A DNA stretch of 64,000 bases from Microbacterium barkeri (GTDB lineage: Bacteria; Actinomycetota; Actinomycetes; Actinomycetales; Microbacteriaceae). Positions 44,771 through 53,750 of this stretch are shown here, in pieces; position 1 is the stretch's first letter, and each line of letters opens with the position of its first letter. Below the pieces are notes generated by a model, which was given only the letters and a program-made list of their open reading frames with translations, was not told the DNA's origin and searched no databases. The position numbers and the translations under genes are program-made. Location: assembly GCF_027921765.1 (NCBI RefSeq), contig NZ_BSEJ01000001.1, forward strand, positions 372,001 to 436,000, read 5' to 3'.

Positions 44771-45055
44771 CGCTGGCGTACTCCCTGCGGGGCGGAGGTC
44801 CGCCCGAGAATCTCGTGCGGCCCCGCATCGCGCGGCCGCGAACTCCATCGGCATGCGACCGGCACTTCGCTCTGGTCGCGCGGGGCAGCCGTTGCCCCGA
44901 AGTCTTGTCACTCGACGGCTCCCCGACCTCGCCGGGGTGCACGTCGGGACCATTATCTCACTACCTGCTGTTCACCCGCACCCTGAGGCGCGAGGAAGGG
45001 TGCCCGGGCGCGCCGCGCGGACGGCGCGCGCAGGCCGCGATGCGATAATCCGACC
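44771..45055. promoter_or_regulatory. 285-bp divergent spacer with rne leader and promoters
   Basis: On the minus strand GATAAT (44957-44952) is a good -10 box, giving the RNase gene a 5' leader of roughly 175 nt; long leaders are used for rne feedback in other bacteria. On the plus strand GATAAT (45044-45049) is 6 nt from the VKOR ATG at 45056 and makes it leaderless. No other gene is seen in this stretch. Confidence 0.55.
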
Positions 45056-45652
45056 ATGCCCGAGACTCGCACGCGCCCCACCGCTCTGGCCATCTGGCTC
45101 GTCGTCGCCGGCGTCATCGGCTGGTGGGCGGCGTTCTCGCTCACGGTCGAGAAGTTCCACCTGCTGGAGAACCCGAGTGCGGCGCTCGGCTGCGACTTCA
45201 ACGTGCTCGTCCAGTGCGCCGCGAACCTCGACGCCTGGCAGGGCTCCGTGTTCGGCTTCCCGAACCCGCTGCTCGGGGTCACCGGATGGGTCGCCCCGGT
45301 CGTCGTCGGGATGGCGCTCCTCGCCGGCGCGCGCTTCTCCCGCTGGTTCTGGGCTCTGTTCACCCTCGGAATGGCGTTCGCGTTCGGCTTCGTGTGCTGG
45401 CTCATCGGCCAGAGCATCTTCGTCATCGGGACGCTGTGCCCGTGGTGCATGGTGACGTGGGTCGTCACCATCCCGTCGTTCTACGCGGTGCTGCTCCACG
45501 CCATCCGGATCGGGGCGATCCCCCTCCCGCGTCCCGTGCGCAGGGGCGCCGACGCGCTCATCGGCTGGCTGCCGCTCCTCGCCGTGCTGAGCTACGTCGC
45601 CATCGCGGTCATGGCCCAGCTGCGCCTCGACGTCCTCGGGATGCTGTTCTAG
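45056..45652 (+). CDS. Vitamin K epoxide reductase (VKOR) family membrane protein
   Basis: A 198-residue membrane oxidoreductase with five hydrophobic segments. Redox cysteines are Cys46 and Cys54 in the first loop and Cys128-Pro-Trp-Cys131 in a transmembrane helix end ('VIGTLCPWCMVTWVV'). Bacterial VKORs reoxidise DsbA-type proteins and so drive disulfide formation outside the membrane. There is no fused thioredoxin domain, as in actinobacterial VKORs. GATAAT 6 nt upstream fits a leaderless start. Confidence 0.92.
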   Translation: MPETRTRPTALAIWLVVAGVIGWWAAFSLTVEKFHLLENPSAALGCDFNVLVQCAANLDAWQGSVFGFPNPLLGVTGWVAPVVVGMALLAGARFSRWFWALFTLGMAFAFGFVCWLIGQSIFVIGTLCPWCMVTWVVTIPSFYAVLLHAIRIGAIPLPRPVRRGADALIGWLPLLAVLSYVAIAVMAQLRLDVLGMLF

Positions 45653-45667
45653 GCCGACGCATGCAGA

Positions 45668-45701
45668 GAGCCGGCATCGGGAGCGTTCCCGATGCCGGCT
45701 C
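45668..45701 (+). terminator. Hairpin terminator after the VKOR gene
   Basis: Positions 45668-45682 pair with 45687-45701 (15 bp, loop GCGT), 16 nt after the stop. It directly adjoins the repeat element at 45700-45820. Confidence 0.75.
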
Positions 45702-45820
45702 GCTCGGCTCGCTGAGTGCGTTTCGACTCGCGGAGACCCGTGCTGAGCGAGGGAGCGCAGCGACTGAGCCGAAGCATCGCTCAACGACCGGGGGCGGCTC
45801 GCTCCGCTCGCTGAGTGTCT
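45700..45820. repeat. REP-like intergenic repeat with inverted and direct subrepeats
   Basis: The 120-bp stretch between VKOR and ndk holds direct copies of CTCGCTGAGTG (45708-45718, 45807-45817) and complementary blocks such as TTTCGACTCGCGG, CTGAGCGAGGGAGCGCAGCG and GCTCAACGACCG. Sequences of the form CGACTCGCTCCGCTCGCTCAACGACC and reverse are known as abundant REP-like elements in Microbacterium-type genomes. Its right edge touches the ndk stop codon. Confidence 0.6.
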
Positions 45821-46232
45821 AGAACCAGATCTCGAGCTCGCGGGCGGCGGACTCGGGGCTGTCCGAGCCGTGCACGAGGTTCTGCTGCACGGCGAGGCCC
45901 CAGTCGCGGCCGAGGTCGCCGCGGATGGTGCCCGGGGCGGCGGTCGTCGGGTCGGTCGTGCCGGCGAGCGCGCGGAAGCCCTCGATCACGCGGTTCCCGG
46001 CGACGCGGATCGCGACGACGGGGCCCGACAGCATGAACTCGAGGAGCGGCTCGTAGAACGGCTTGCCCTCATGCTCGGCGTAGTGCCGGGCGAGGAGGTC
46101 GCGGCTCGGCTCGACGAGCTTGATGTCGACGAGCGAGTAGCCCTTCGCCTCGATGCGGCGGAGGATCTCGCCGGTGAGGCCGCGGGCGACGCCATCGGGC
46201 TTGACGAGGACGAGGGTCTCTTCGGTGGCCAT
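45819..46232 (-). CDS. ndk: Nucleoside diphosphate kinase
   Basis: A 137-residue kinase that balances NTP pools. 'LVLVKPDGVARGLTGEILRRIEAKGY' starts it and the phospho-histidine is His121 in 'WGLAVQQNLVHGSDSPESA'; 'FRALAGTTDPTTAAPGTIRGDLG' is canonical. The length is normal. It follows the DUF4233 gene on the same strand with a 40-bp gap. Confidence 0.98.
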   Translation of the reverse strand: MATEETLVLVKPDGVARGLTGEILRRIEAKGYSLVDIKLVEPSRDLLARHYAEHEGKPFYEPLLEFMLSGPVVAIRVAGNRVIEGFRALAGTTDPTTAAPGTIRGDLGRDWGLAVQQNLVHGSDSPESAARELEIWF

Positions 46233-46272
46233 GGGAGTGCCTTTCTCGTGGAACGGGTGGTGCGGGTGCCGG

Positions 46273-46674
46273 TCAGTCGGTCTCGGACTCGGCCGCGGCG
46301 CGCTGCGCGGAGACGCGCCGCTCGATCCGCGCCCCTCCGATCGTCGCATACGCCCACATGCCGCCGAACACGAGCGTGACGAGCAGGATCGCGGGCACGA
46401 AGAGCGCGCCCAGGGCGGTCGCGACCTGGAGCGCCCATCCGACGGCGAACGCCCAGCGGTGCCGGAGCAGGCCGCTCGTGAGCACCATCAGGATGGCGAC
46501 GACGGCGCCCGCGACGATCCCCCACCACGGGGCGATCGGCTCGGGAAGCGCGCGGAGCCCGTAGATCGACAGGCCGGCGAGGAACACGACGACCGCCTCG
46601 AACACGAGGACGATCGAGCCGATCTTCTCGGGCAGGGCGCGGTAGCGCGGCGCCCGGCGCGCGGCGCCCGTCAC
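46273..46674 (-). CDS. DUF4233 membrane protein
   Basis: A 133-residue membrane protein with four hydrophobic segments ('IGSIVLVFEAVVVFLAGLSIYG', 'WWGIVAGAVVAILMVLTSGLL', 'WAFAVGWALQVATALGALF', 'ILLVTLVFGGMWAYATIGG'). It is the DUF4233 protein that nearly always follows folC in actinobacteria. Function unknown. The GTG start overlaps the folC stop by 4 nt (GTGA). Confidence 0.88.
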   Translation of the reverse strand: MTGAARRAPRYRALPEKIGSIVLVFEAVVVFLAGLSIYGLRALPEPIAPWWGIVAGAVVAILMVLTSGLLRHRWAFAVGWALQVATALGALFVPAILLVTLVFGGMWAYATIGGARIERRVSAQRAAAESETD

Positions 46675-48029
46675 GCTCCGCTCACCGGCTTCCACTCCTC
46701 CTCCTGCGCGAGCAGGACGGCCTCTCCCGCGAGCACGACCGAGCCCGCGATCGCGACCGCGCGGCGCGGCGCCTCCTGCGCCCACGCGCGAGCCGCCTCT
46801 GCCGCGTCGTAGACGCCGGAGTGCACCGTGACGCGGAGGCCCGCGGCCTCCGCGATGTCGGCGAGTCGATCCGCGTCGCTCGCGCGGTCCGACGACGGAG
46901 CCGTGGCGAAGACGTGCGCGGCGACCGGGGCGAGCGCGGCCACGATGCCCGCGGCGTCCTTGTCGTCGAGGACGCCGAGGACGACGCCCCACTCGTCGAA
47001 GTCGAACGACTCCTTCAGCGCGGCCGCGAGGGCGCGCGCGCCGTGCGGGTTGTGCGCGGCGTCCACGACGACGGTCGGCTCGATGCCGACGAGCTGGAGC
47101 CGACCCGGCGAGGTCGCCTGCTGGAGCCCGTCGGTGAGCACGCCCGACGCGATCGCCTGGCTGCCCGCGCCGATCAGCGCCTCGACCGCCGCGATCGCGA
47201 CCGCGGCGTTCTGCCCCTGATGACGCCCGTAGAGCGGGAGGTACTCCTCGTCGTACGAGCCGGCGAGGCCCTTGACGGAGATGAGCTGACCGCCGACCGC
47301 GAGCCGGTCGTCGACGAGGGCGAAGTCCTGCCCCTCGAACGCGACGGTCGCGTTCCTCTGCGCGGCGACGCGGCGGATGACGGCCTCGGCCTCGGGACGC
47401 TGGACGGCGGAGACGACCGACGCGCCGTCCTTGATGATGCCGGCCTTGACCTCGGCGATCTCCTCCACGGTCGATCCCAGGCGGCTCACGTGGTCGATGT
47501 CGATGGGCGTGAGCACCGCGACGTCGCCGTCGGCCGTGTTCGTGGAGTCCCAGCTGCCGCCCATCCCCACCTCGAGCACGAGCACGTCGACGGGCGCGTC
47601 CGCGCACGCGACGAACGCGAGCACGGTGAGGAGCTCGAAGAACGTCAGGCGCGCGTCGCCGCGGGCCTCGAGCTCGGCGTCGACGATCCCGACGAAGGGC
47701 TCGATCTCGTCCCAGGCGTCGGCGATCGCCGCATCCGCGATCGGCTCGCCGTCGATGAGTATCCGCTCGGTGAAGCGGGTGAGATGCGGGCTCGTGAACA
47801 GCCCCGTGCGGAGGCCGTGCGCGCGGATGAGGCTCTCGATGATGCGTGCCGTCGAGGTCTTCCCGTTCGTCCCCGTGATGTGCACGACCCGGTAGGTGCG
47901 CTGCGGGTCGTCGAGGAGCTCGAGGATGCGGCCGACGCGCTCGACACGCGGCTGCACCCACTGCTCCCCCGCCCTCGCCAGCAGCGCGTCGTAGACGGCG
48001 TCGGCCCTGGCCCGGTCGTTCGCGCTCAC
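46671..48029 (-). CDS. folC: Bifunctional folylpolyglutamate/dihydrofolate synthase
   Basis: A 452-residue Mur-ligase-type enzyme that adds glutamate to (dihydro)folate. P-loop '[23 protein letters not shown]' near residues 50-72, '[19 protein letters not shown]', '[35 protein letters not shown]' and '[14 protein letters not shown]' are all canonical. It starts with a GTG overlapping the ileS stop by 4 nt; in many actinobacteria folC follows valS, so the pairing with ileS here is a local variation. Confidence 0.95.
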   Translation of the reverse strand: MSANDRARADAVYDALLARAGEQWVQPRVERVGRILELLDDPQRTYRVVHITGTNGKTSTARIIESLIRAHGLRTGLFTSPHLTRFTERILIDGEPIADAAIADAWDEIEPFVGIVDAELEARGDARLTFFELLTVLAFVACADAPVDVLVLEVGMGGSWDSTNTADGDVAVLTPIDIDHVSRLGSTVEEIAEVKAGIIKDGASVVSAVQRPEAEAVIRRVAAQRNATVAFEGQDFALVDDRLAVGGQLISVKGLAGSYDEEYLPLYGRHQGQNAAVAIAAVEALIGAGSQAIASGVLTDGLQQATSPGRLQLVGIEPTVVVDAAHNPHGARALAAALKESFDFDEWGVVLGVLDDKDAAGIVAALAPVAAHVFATAPSSDRASDADRLADIAEAAGLRVTVHSGVYDAAEAARAWAQEAPRRAVAIAGSVVLAGEAVLLAQEEEWKPVSGA

Positions 48030-51000
48030 GCGGCGCTCCCCACTCGCGAGACGGCGACGGCGAAGTCGCCCGCGTTCGCGTAGGTTCCCGCGGGCACGGT
48101 CGCCGTGTGCTCCGCGGCGTCGGTCGTCGAGCCCTCGACGACCGCGTGCTCGACGGCGAGGGTCTCCCCCGCGACGTCGGCGACATCCCACGCGCGGCGC
48201 ACGGCAGCGGCGTCGTCGGCCGACGCGAACGCGAGCTGCAGGCGGATGCGGTCGCTCACCTCGAAGCCCGCGGCCTTGCGCGTGTCCTGCACGGCGCGCA
48301 CGACGTCGCGGGCGAGGCCCTCGGCCTCGAGCTCCGGCGTCGTCGTCGTGTCGAGCAGCACGAAGCCGCCCGACGGCAGGGTCGCGATCGCCTCGCCATC
48401 CGGCCGGCCCGACGTGTCGAGTGCGAGCTCGTACTCCCCCGGCTCGAGGGCGATGCCGTCGGCGGTCACGACGCCGTCCTGCTCGGTCCAGGCGCCCGAC
48501 TTCGCGGCGCGGATGACCTGCTGCACCTGCTTGCCCAGACGCGGTCCCGCGGCGCGCGCGTTGACCGTGAGGCGGTGCGAGATGCCGTACTGGGCCGCCG
48601 TGTCGTCGCCGAGCTCCACGAGCTCGACGGCCTTCACGTTGAGCTCGTCGCGCAGGATGTCGTCGAACTGCGCGAGCGCCTCTGCGTTCGCCGTCACCAC
48701 GGTCAGCTTCGCGAGCGGAAGGCGCACGCGCAGCCCCTCCTTCTTGCGGAGCGCGTTCGCGACGCTCGAGGCCTCGCGCACGGCGTCCATGGCCGTCCGG
48801 ATGTCGGCCGCATCGGCGAACTCGGCGGCATCGGGCCAGTCCTCGAGGTGCACGCTGCGTCCACCCGTGAGCCCCTGCCACACGCGCTCGCTCACGAGCG
48901 GGATGAGCGGCGCCGCGACGCGCGTGAGCGTCTCGAGCACGGTGTAGAGCGTGTCGAAGGCCTCGCGGCTGCGCGGGTCGTCCGTGACGCCGAGCCAGAA
49001 GCGGTCCCGCGAGCGGCGGATGTACCAGTTCGTGAGGACCTCGGCGAAGTCGCGCAGCCGCGCCGAGGCCGTCGTGGAGTCGAGCTGGTCGAGGTCGGCC
49101 GCGACGTCGCGCACGAGGTCGCCCGTGAGCGCGAGGATGTAGCGGTCGAGCACATCCGTCGAGTCCGTGCGCCGCGTGGCCTCGTAGCCCGCGCCATCCG
49201 GGCCCGCTGCGGCGTTCGCGTACGTCGCGAAGAAGTACCACGAGTTCCACAGCGGGAGGAGGAACTCGCGCACGCCCGAGCGGATTCCCTCCTCGGTCAC
49301 GACGAGGTTGCCGCCGCGCAGCACGCTCGACGACATGAGGAACCAGCGCATGGCATCCGACCCGTCGCGGTCGAAGACCTCCGACACGTCGGGGTAGTTC
49401 CGCAGCGACTTCGACATCTTCTGGCCGTCGTTGCCGAGCACGATGCCGTGGCACGAGACGCCCGTGAAGGCGGGCCGGTCGAACAGCGCGCCCGAGAGCA
49501 CGTGCATGACGTAGAACCAGCCGCGCGTCTGCCCGATGTACTCGACGATGAAGTCGGCCGGGGCGTGCGTCTCGAACCAGTCCTTGTTCTCGAACGGGTA
49601 GTGCACCTGCGCGAACGGCATCGAGCCCGAGTCGAACCAGACGTCGAAGACGTCCTCGATGCGGCGCATCGTGCTCTTCCCCGTCGGGTCGTCGGGGTTC
49701 GGGCGCGTGAGCTCGTCGATGTACGGGCGGTGCAGGTCGACCTCGCCCTTCTCGTTGCGCGGGAGGCGGCCGAAGTCGCGCTCGAGCTCCTCGAGCGAGC
49801 CGTAGGCGTCCACGCGGGGGTGATTCGGGTCATCCGACTTCCACACGGGGATCGGCGAGCCCCAGAAGCGGTTGCGGCTGATCGACCAGTCGCGCGCGCC
49901 CTCGACCCACTTCCCGAACTGGCCGTGCTTGACGTTCTCGGGCGCCCACGTGATCTGCTCGTTGAGCTCGACGAGGCGGTCGCGGAAGTCGGTCACCCGG
50001 ATGAACCAGCTCGACACGGCCTTGTAGATGAGCGGGTTCCGGCAGCGCCAGCAGTGCGGGTACGAGTGCTCGTACGACTGCAGGCGCAGGAGCCGCCCGC
50101 CCTGGCGCAGCAGGCGCACGAGCGGGGTGTTCGCGTCGAGCCAGAGCTCGCCGGCGACGTCCGGGACGATGTCGAGGAAGCGGCCGTCGTCGCCGAGCGA
50201 CACGATGGTGGGGATGCCCGCGGCGTCGTTGAGGCGCTTGTCGTCCTCACCGTAGGCGGGAGCCTGGTGGACGATGCCCGTGCCGTCGCCGGTGGTGACG
50301 TAGTCGTCGACGAGGATCCGCCACGCGCGCTGCGTGCCCCAGGTCTCGGCGTCGGCGAAGTAGTCCCACAGCCGCTCGTAGGCGACGTCGCGGAGCTGCT
50401 CGCCCGTGACGCGGACGCGCACGGCCTCGCGCGCGGCGGCCGCGTCGTCGTAGCCGAGGTCCTTGGCATAGCCGCCGAGGAGGTCCTCCGCGAGCAGGAA
50501 CTCCGCGCCATCCGCCGCCTCGCCTGCCCCGTTCGGGCCGACCGGGACGACCGCGTACACGATGTCCGGGCCGACCGCGAGGGACATGTTCGTCGGCAGC
50601 GTCCACGGGGTCGTCGTCCAGGCCAGGGCGCGCGCGCCCTCGATGCCCAGCGCCGCTGCCTTCTCGCCGACGAGCGGGAAGGTCACCGTGACCGACGGGT
50701 CCTGCCGCATCTTGTAGACGTCGTCGTCCATGCGCAGCTCGTGGTTCGACAGCGGCGTCTGGTCGCGCCAGCAGTACGGGAGCACGCGGTAGCCCTCGTA
50801 GGCGAGGCCCTTGTCGAACAGCGTCTTGAACGCCCAGAGGACGCTCTCCATGTACGTCGTGTCGAGCGTCTTGTAGCCGCGCTCGAAGTCCACCCAGCGC
50901 GCCTGGCGGGTGACGTAGTCCTCCCACTCGCGCGTGTAGGCGAGCACGGAGTCGCGGGCCTTGGCGTTGAACGCGTCGATCCCCATCTCGAGGATCTCGT

Positions 51001-51352
51001 GCTTCTCGGTGATGCCGAGCTGCTTCATCGCCTCGAGCTCGGCGGGGAGCCCGTGGGTGTCCCAGCCGAACACGCGGTCGACCTTGCGCCCGCGCATCGT
51101 CTGGAAGCGCGGGAAGAGGTCCTTCGCGTACCCGGTGAGGAGGTGCCCGTAGTGCGGCAGGCCGTTCGCGAACGGCGGCCCGTCGTAGAAGACCCACTCC
51201 TCGGCGCCCTCGCGCTGCGCGATCGACGCACGGAAGGTGTCGTCCGCGGCCCAGAAGTCGAGGATCTCGCGCTCGATCTCGGGGAAGCGGGGGCTCGGCA
51301 CGACGGTGCTCTTGTCGGCGGCGGGGCCGAACGAGGACTTCGGGTAGGTCAT
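48026..51352 (-). CDS. ileS: Isoleucyl-tRNA synthetase
   Basis: A 1108-residue class I synthetase. The HIGH-type motif is '[19 protein letters not shown]' (HYGH at residues 67-70), the KMSKS motif is at about residue 645 ('[14 protein letters not shown]'), and '[10 protein letters not shown]' and 'WDTHGLP'-type editing-domain sequence are in place. This is the long, eukaryote-like IleS of actinobacteria (over 1050 residues), which is naturally more resistant to mupirocin than the short type. The start 51352 has GGAG before it; a T-box leader is upstream. Confidence 0.97.
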   Translation of the reverse strand: MTYPKSSFGPAADKSTVVPSPRFPEIEREILDFWAADDTFRASIAQREGAEEWVFYDGPPFANGLPHYGHLLTGYAKDLFPRFQTMRGRKVDRVFGWDTHGLPAELEAMKQLGITEKHEILEMGIDAFNAKARDSVLAYTREWEDYVTRQARWVDFERGYKTLDTTYMESVLWAFKTLFDKGLAYEGYRVLPYCWRDQTPLSNHELRMDDDVYKMRQDPSVTVTFPLVGEKAAALGIEGARALAWTTTPWTLPTNMSLAVGPDIVYAVVPVGPNGAGEAADGAEFLLAEDLLGGYAKDLGYDDAAAAREAVRVRVTGEQLRDVAYERLWDYFADAETWGTQRAWRILVDDYVTTGDGTGIVHQAPAYGEDDKRLNDAAGIPTIVSLGDDGRFLDIVPDVAGELWLDANTPLVRLLRQGGRLLRLQSYEHSYPHCWRCRNPLIYKAVSSWFIRVTDFRDRLVELNEQITWAPENVKHGQFGKWVEGARDWSISRNRFWGSPIPVWKSDDPNHPRVDAYGSLEELERDFGRLPRNEKGEVDLHRPYIDELTRPNPDDPTGKSTMRRIEDVFDVWFDSGSMPFAQVHYPFENKDWFETHAPADFIVEYIGQTRGWFYVMHVLSGALFDRPAFTGVSCHGIVLGNDGQKMSKSLRNYPDVSEVFDRDGSDAMRWFLMSSSVLRGGNLVVTEEGIRSGVREFLLPLWNSWYFFATYANAAAGPDGAGYEATRRTDSTDVLDRYILALTGDLVRDVAADLDQLDSTTASARLRDFAEVLTNWYIRRSRDRFWLGVTDDPRSREAFDTLYTVLETLTRVAAPLIPLVSERVWQGLTGGRSVHLEDWPDAAEFADAADIRTAMDAVREASSVANALRKKEGLRVRLPLAKLTVVTANAEALAQFDDILRDELNVKAVELVELGDDTAAQYGISHRLTVNARAAGPRLGKQVQQVIRAAKSGAWTEQDGVVTADGIALEPGEYELALDTSGRPDGEAIATLPSGGFVLLDTTTTPELEAEGLARDVVRAVQDTRKAAGFEVSDRIRLQLAFASADDAAAVRRAWDVADVAGETLAVEHAVVEGSTTDAAEHTATVPAGTYANAGDFAVAVSRVGSAA

Positions 51353-51565
51353 CTCACTCCAGCAGTTCCTAGGGGACTGCGAGGACGACCTCCGCCGACG
51401 AGACGGCAGGAGCCGCGGTACCACCCCGCGTTGCGCCGCATGCGACGCCGCTCTCACTGCGGCTGTGACGGGCCTGCCCCGCGCGGTTCTACTGAGGTCC
51501 TTGCGTTCCCGTTCTTCCGCGAGCTCCCCGGTGATGGCCGGATCGGTGCCGATGCCCCCATCCTA
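51353..51565 (-). promoter_or_regulatory. ileS T-box riboswitch (actinobacterial, translational type)
   Basis: On the minus strand a TAGGAT -10 box (51565-51560) begins a leader with the Stem I sequence CCGGCCATCACCGGGGAGC, in which ATC at 51535-51533 is the isoleucine specifier codon. AGTAGAACCG follows, then the T-box proper GGGTGGTACCGCGG (51426-51413), which pairs with the uncharged tRNA-Ile acceptor end. A stem near CAGTCCCCTAGGAACTG next to the GGAG ribosome site suggests control of translation. The elements match the class II, short-Stem-I T-boxes before actinobacterial ileS. Confidence 0.93.
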
Positions 51566-51621
51566 CCGCCGCCGGGCGCCGGTGCGCACGGCGTGTCGGC
51601 GCGGGCGCGTAGGGTCGACGG

Positions 51622-52278
51622 ATGGCCAGGAAGCAGGATCGCCCGATCGCCCCGCGCGTGAGCGCACCGGATCTGCCGGACGCCCTCGAGGACGCCGTCC
51701 CTCGGCGATACGCGGACCTGCAGCGGTCGCGCCTGGCGGGTCTCGCGGGCGACGTCGACCTCGAGCACGCGTCGCTCGAGGAGTGCGTCATCGCCGCGCC
51801 GTCGGTCGAGACCCTCGCCCTGCGCGGCGCGACGCTCATCGACGTCGAGATCTCCGACATCCGCGCCGTCTCCGTCGTCGCCCGCGACGCGACCATCCGT
51901 CGACTGCGCGTCACGGGCGGCCGCATCGGGACGCTCGACCTCGCGGACGCGGGCGTCGCGGAGCTCGAGCTGCGCGACGTGCGCGTGGACTACCTCTCGT
52001 TCGCGGGCGCACGACTGGAGGATGTGCGCATCGTCGACAGCACCATCCGTGCGATCGATCTGCCGCAGGCGCGCCTGACGCGGGTGGCGTTCGAGGGCTG
52101 TCGGGCCGACGAGGTCGACCCGCGCGGCATGCGCGCCGCCGACCTCGACCTGCGCGGGCTCGACGCGCTGTCCTACCTCGACGTGCTCGCCCTGCGCGGC
52201 ACCACGCTCACGGACGACCAGGTGCGGATGCTCGCTCCCGCGTTCGCGGCGGCCGCGGGGATCGACGTGAAGGGCTGA
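51622..52278 (+). CDS. Pentapeptide-repeat-like protein
   Basis: A 218-residue protein built of repeats of the A(D/N)Lxx type, for example 'LAGDVDLEHASLEECVIAAPSVETLALRGATLIDVEISDIRAVSVVARDATI' and 'LRDVRVDYLSFAGARLEDVRIVDSTIRAIDLPQARLTRVAFEGC'. The beta-helix fold is expected, with no catalytic residues. Targets are unknown; some pentapeptide proteins mimic DNA and bind gyrase. TAGGGT 6 nt before the ATG indicates a leaderless message. It is divergent from ileS. Confidence 0.85.
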   Translation: MARKQDRPIAPRVSAPDLPDALEDAVPRRYADLQRSRLAGLAGDVDLEHASLEECVIAAPSVETLALRGATLIDVEISDIRAVSVVARDATIRRLRVTGGRIGTLDLADAGVAELELRDVRVDYLSFAGARLEDVRIVDSTIRAIDLPQARLTRVAFEGCRADEVDPRGMRAADLDLRGLDALSYLDVLALRGTTLTDDQVRMLAPAFAAAAGIDVKG

Positions 52279-52309
52279 GGCGCGGCGGGCTGAGGCGGTC
52301 GCATCCCGG

Positions 52310-52423
52310 TTCGCCGCAGACCGCGTCCAACCCGAGGCTGATCACCGCATTCCGAGGCAGGTCCACAGGAGGCTCGCCGCAGAACGCGGCGAACGGATGG
52401 CGGATCGCCGCGATTCGCGGCAA
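52310..52423. repeat. Short palindromic repeat cluster A (TTCGCCGC-NNAAC-GCGGCGAA type)
   Basis: Four related units lie in the gap before the DUF559-type gene: 52310-52325 (half unit), 52341-52359 (degenerate), 52374-52392 (TCGCCGC-AGAAC-GCGGCGA, perfect arms) and 52404-52423 (GCCGCG-ATT-CGCGGC). The same motif recurs on the other side of the gene. Confidence 0.65.
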
Positions 52424-52438
52424 GGCCGAAGTGCACAG

Positions 52439-53320
52439 TCAGCGTCGCCGTGCGATAGCCGCTCGCACATCCGCGAGCAGCCGACGCGGGTCGTCGAGAT
52501 CCGCCTGCGTCACCGGGATGTAGACCCATCCGAGCGCCTCGATCCTGCGTCGACGTGCGAGATCGCGCCGCCACTGCTCCTTGTCCCGGTGGTGATCGCC
52601 CTCGTACTCGATCGCGATCCTCAGCGCAGTGAGCGCGAGGTCGACGCGAGCGACGAAGCGGCCCTCATCGTCGAAGAGCTCGAAGTTCGTCTCGAGGGTT
52701 CCGAGCCCCTCCTCGACGAGGAGGACGCGCAGCTCCGACTCCTTGGGCGACTCCGCGCCGGGATCGACGAGCTCGATCGCACGGCCGAGCTTTGCCGGTC
52801 CTCGCCCGCGAGGAACCGCCTCCGCCGCGCGACGCAGGGCTTCGGACCCGCACATGCGCGCCGCCGCGTCGCCGAGCGCGACGAGCTCCGCCAGCGTCAG
52901 GGCACCGGCGAGGTCGCAGAAGGTGCGCGCCGGCGTGGTCACGGGAACGCCGCGCAGCACCTCCACCGCGTCAGCGGGCAGGCCTCGCTCGTGTCCGACG
53001 ATCCGCCGCCCGCGGCGCGCGCGCACGCCGGTGGGAGTCGTGACGTGCACCCGGCCCGGGGCGATGAGCCGGCGAGGCAGGGGAAGCGCCAGGAGCCGGG
53101 CGGCCGTCTCATGGCTGAACGCCGCCGACGGAGGCATCGTCAGGAGAATGGCCTGGCAGATGCTCTCGAGGTCGGTGAACTGCGTCGGCAGGCGCACCCC
53201 CTGCGCGGGAATCCAGAGATCGCCGGCGCGGAGCCGCGCTGACGACACCTCCGGCACCTCCTCCACGCGGAAGGCGCGACCGGAGACGCGCTGCGGCAAG
53301 GGGGACGGCGATCGCGACAT
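52439..53320 (-). CDS. DUF559-type endonuclease-like protein
   Basis: A 293-residue protein. The C-terminal 100 residues match the DUF559/VSR-like nuclease domain: 'ESPKESELRVLLVEEGLGTLETNFELFDDEGRFVARVDLALTALRIAIEYEGDHHRDKEQWRRDLARRRRIEALGWVYIPVTQADL', with the conserved Asp (VDLA) and Glu-x-Glu-x-Asp-His (IEYEGDHH) of the PD-(D/E)XK core. The N-terminal part ('HETAARLLALPLPRRL', 'RIVGHERGLPADAVEVLRGVPVTTPARTFCDLA') resembles the AbiEi-like N-terminal region found with it. Nuclease activity is inferred. GGAGC precedes the ATG. The gene is flanked on both sides by a family of short palindromes. Confidence 0.85.
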   Translation of the reverse strand: MSRSPSPLPQRVSGRAFRVEEVPEVSSARLRAGDLWIPAQGVRLPTQFTDLESICQAILLTMPPSAAFSHETAARLLALPLPRRLIAPGRVHVTTPTGVRARRGRRIVGHERGLPADAVEVLRGVPVTTPARTFCDLAGALTLAELVALGDAAARMCGSEALRRAAEAVPRGRGPAKLGRAIELVDPGAESPKESELRVLLVEEGLGTLETNFELFDDEGRFVARVDLALTALRIAIEYEGDHHRDKEQWRRDLARRRRIEALGWVYIPVTQADLDDPRRLLADVRAAIARRR

Positions 53321-53449
53321 GCTCCGACTCTGCGCGCGGACCGGGGCCAGTCGACGACTCTCCCCAGCCGGGGGAGGAGGCACGCCGTCGTCGCGCTCCT
53401 GTGCACACGGCGTGCGGCTGCCGACGGGCGCGGCGGGCTCGATCCCGCA

Positions 53450-53561
53450 CGCCGCGGAATGCGGCGAAGCGGCGCGGGTTCGCCGCAGAACGAGGCGGAT
53501 GTCCGCGGGACGTGCCCCGAAACGCGGCGAATGCCATCCGAATCGCCGCGAAACGCGGCGA
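53450..53561. repeat. Short palindromic repeat cluster B (TTCGCCGC-NNAAC-GCGGCGAA type)
   Basis: Four further units follow the start of the DUF559-type gene: 53450-53466 (CGCCGC-GGAAT-GCGGCG), 53479-53499 (TTCGCCGC-AGAAC-GAGGCGGA), 53514-53532 (degenerate) and 53543-53561 (TCGCCGC-GAAAC-GCGGCGA). All have 6-7-bp arms and a purine-rich 5-nt spacer in the same orientation as cluster A. Confidence 0.65.
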
Positions 53562-53750
53562 ACGGCGCCGACCGCCCGCCGGCCCCGCCCCGCCGGCCCG
53601 GCCACGCCCCGCCCGCCGGCCACGCCGCCCGCCGGCCCCGCCGCCGGCCCCGGCCCTCCCGGGCCAGTCCTCCCCGCCCCGGTACACTGGTCGCGCACCC
53701 ACACTCAGGCACGCAGACACCGTGCCGTACATAGCGCGCGAGGAGATCCC
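53562..53750 (+). promoter_or_regulatory. GC-only tract and valS promoter
   Basis: Positions about 53573-53690 are almost purely C and G, made of CCGCCGGCC-like units, with no gene. TACACT at 53693-53698 is a good -10 box for valS, whose ATG is at 53751 with CGAGGAGATCC upstream. No T-box features were seen here. Confidence 0.5.

Noticed and set aside
53573..53690. CRISPR-like or tandem repeat array in the CCGCCGGCC stretch
   Set aside because: Only low-complexity C/G sequence with no regular repeat and spacer structure.
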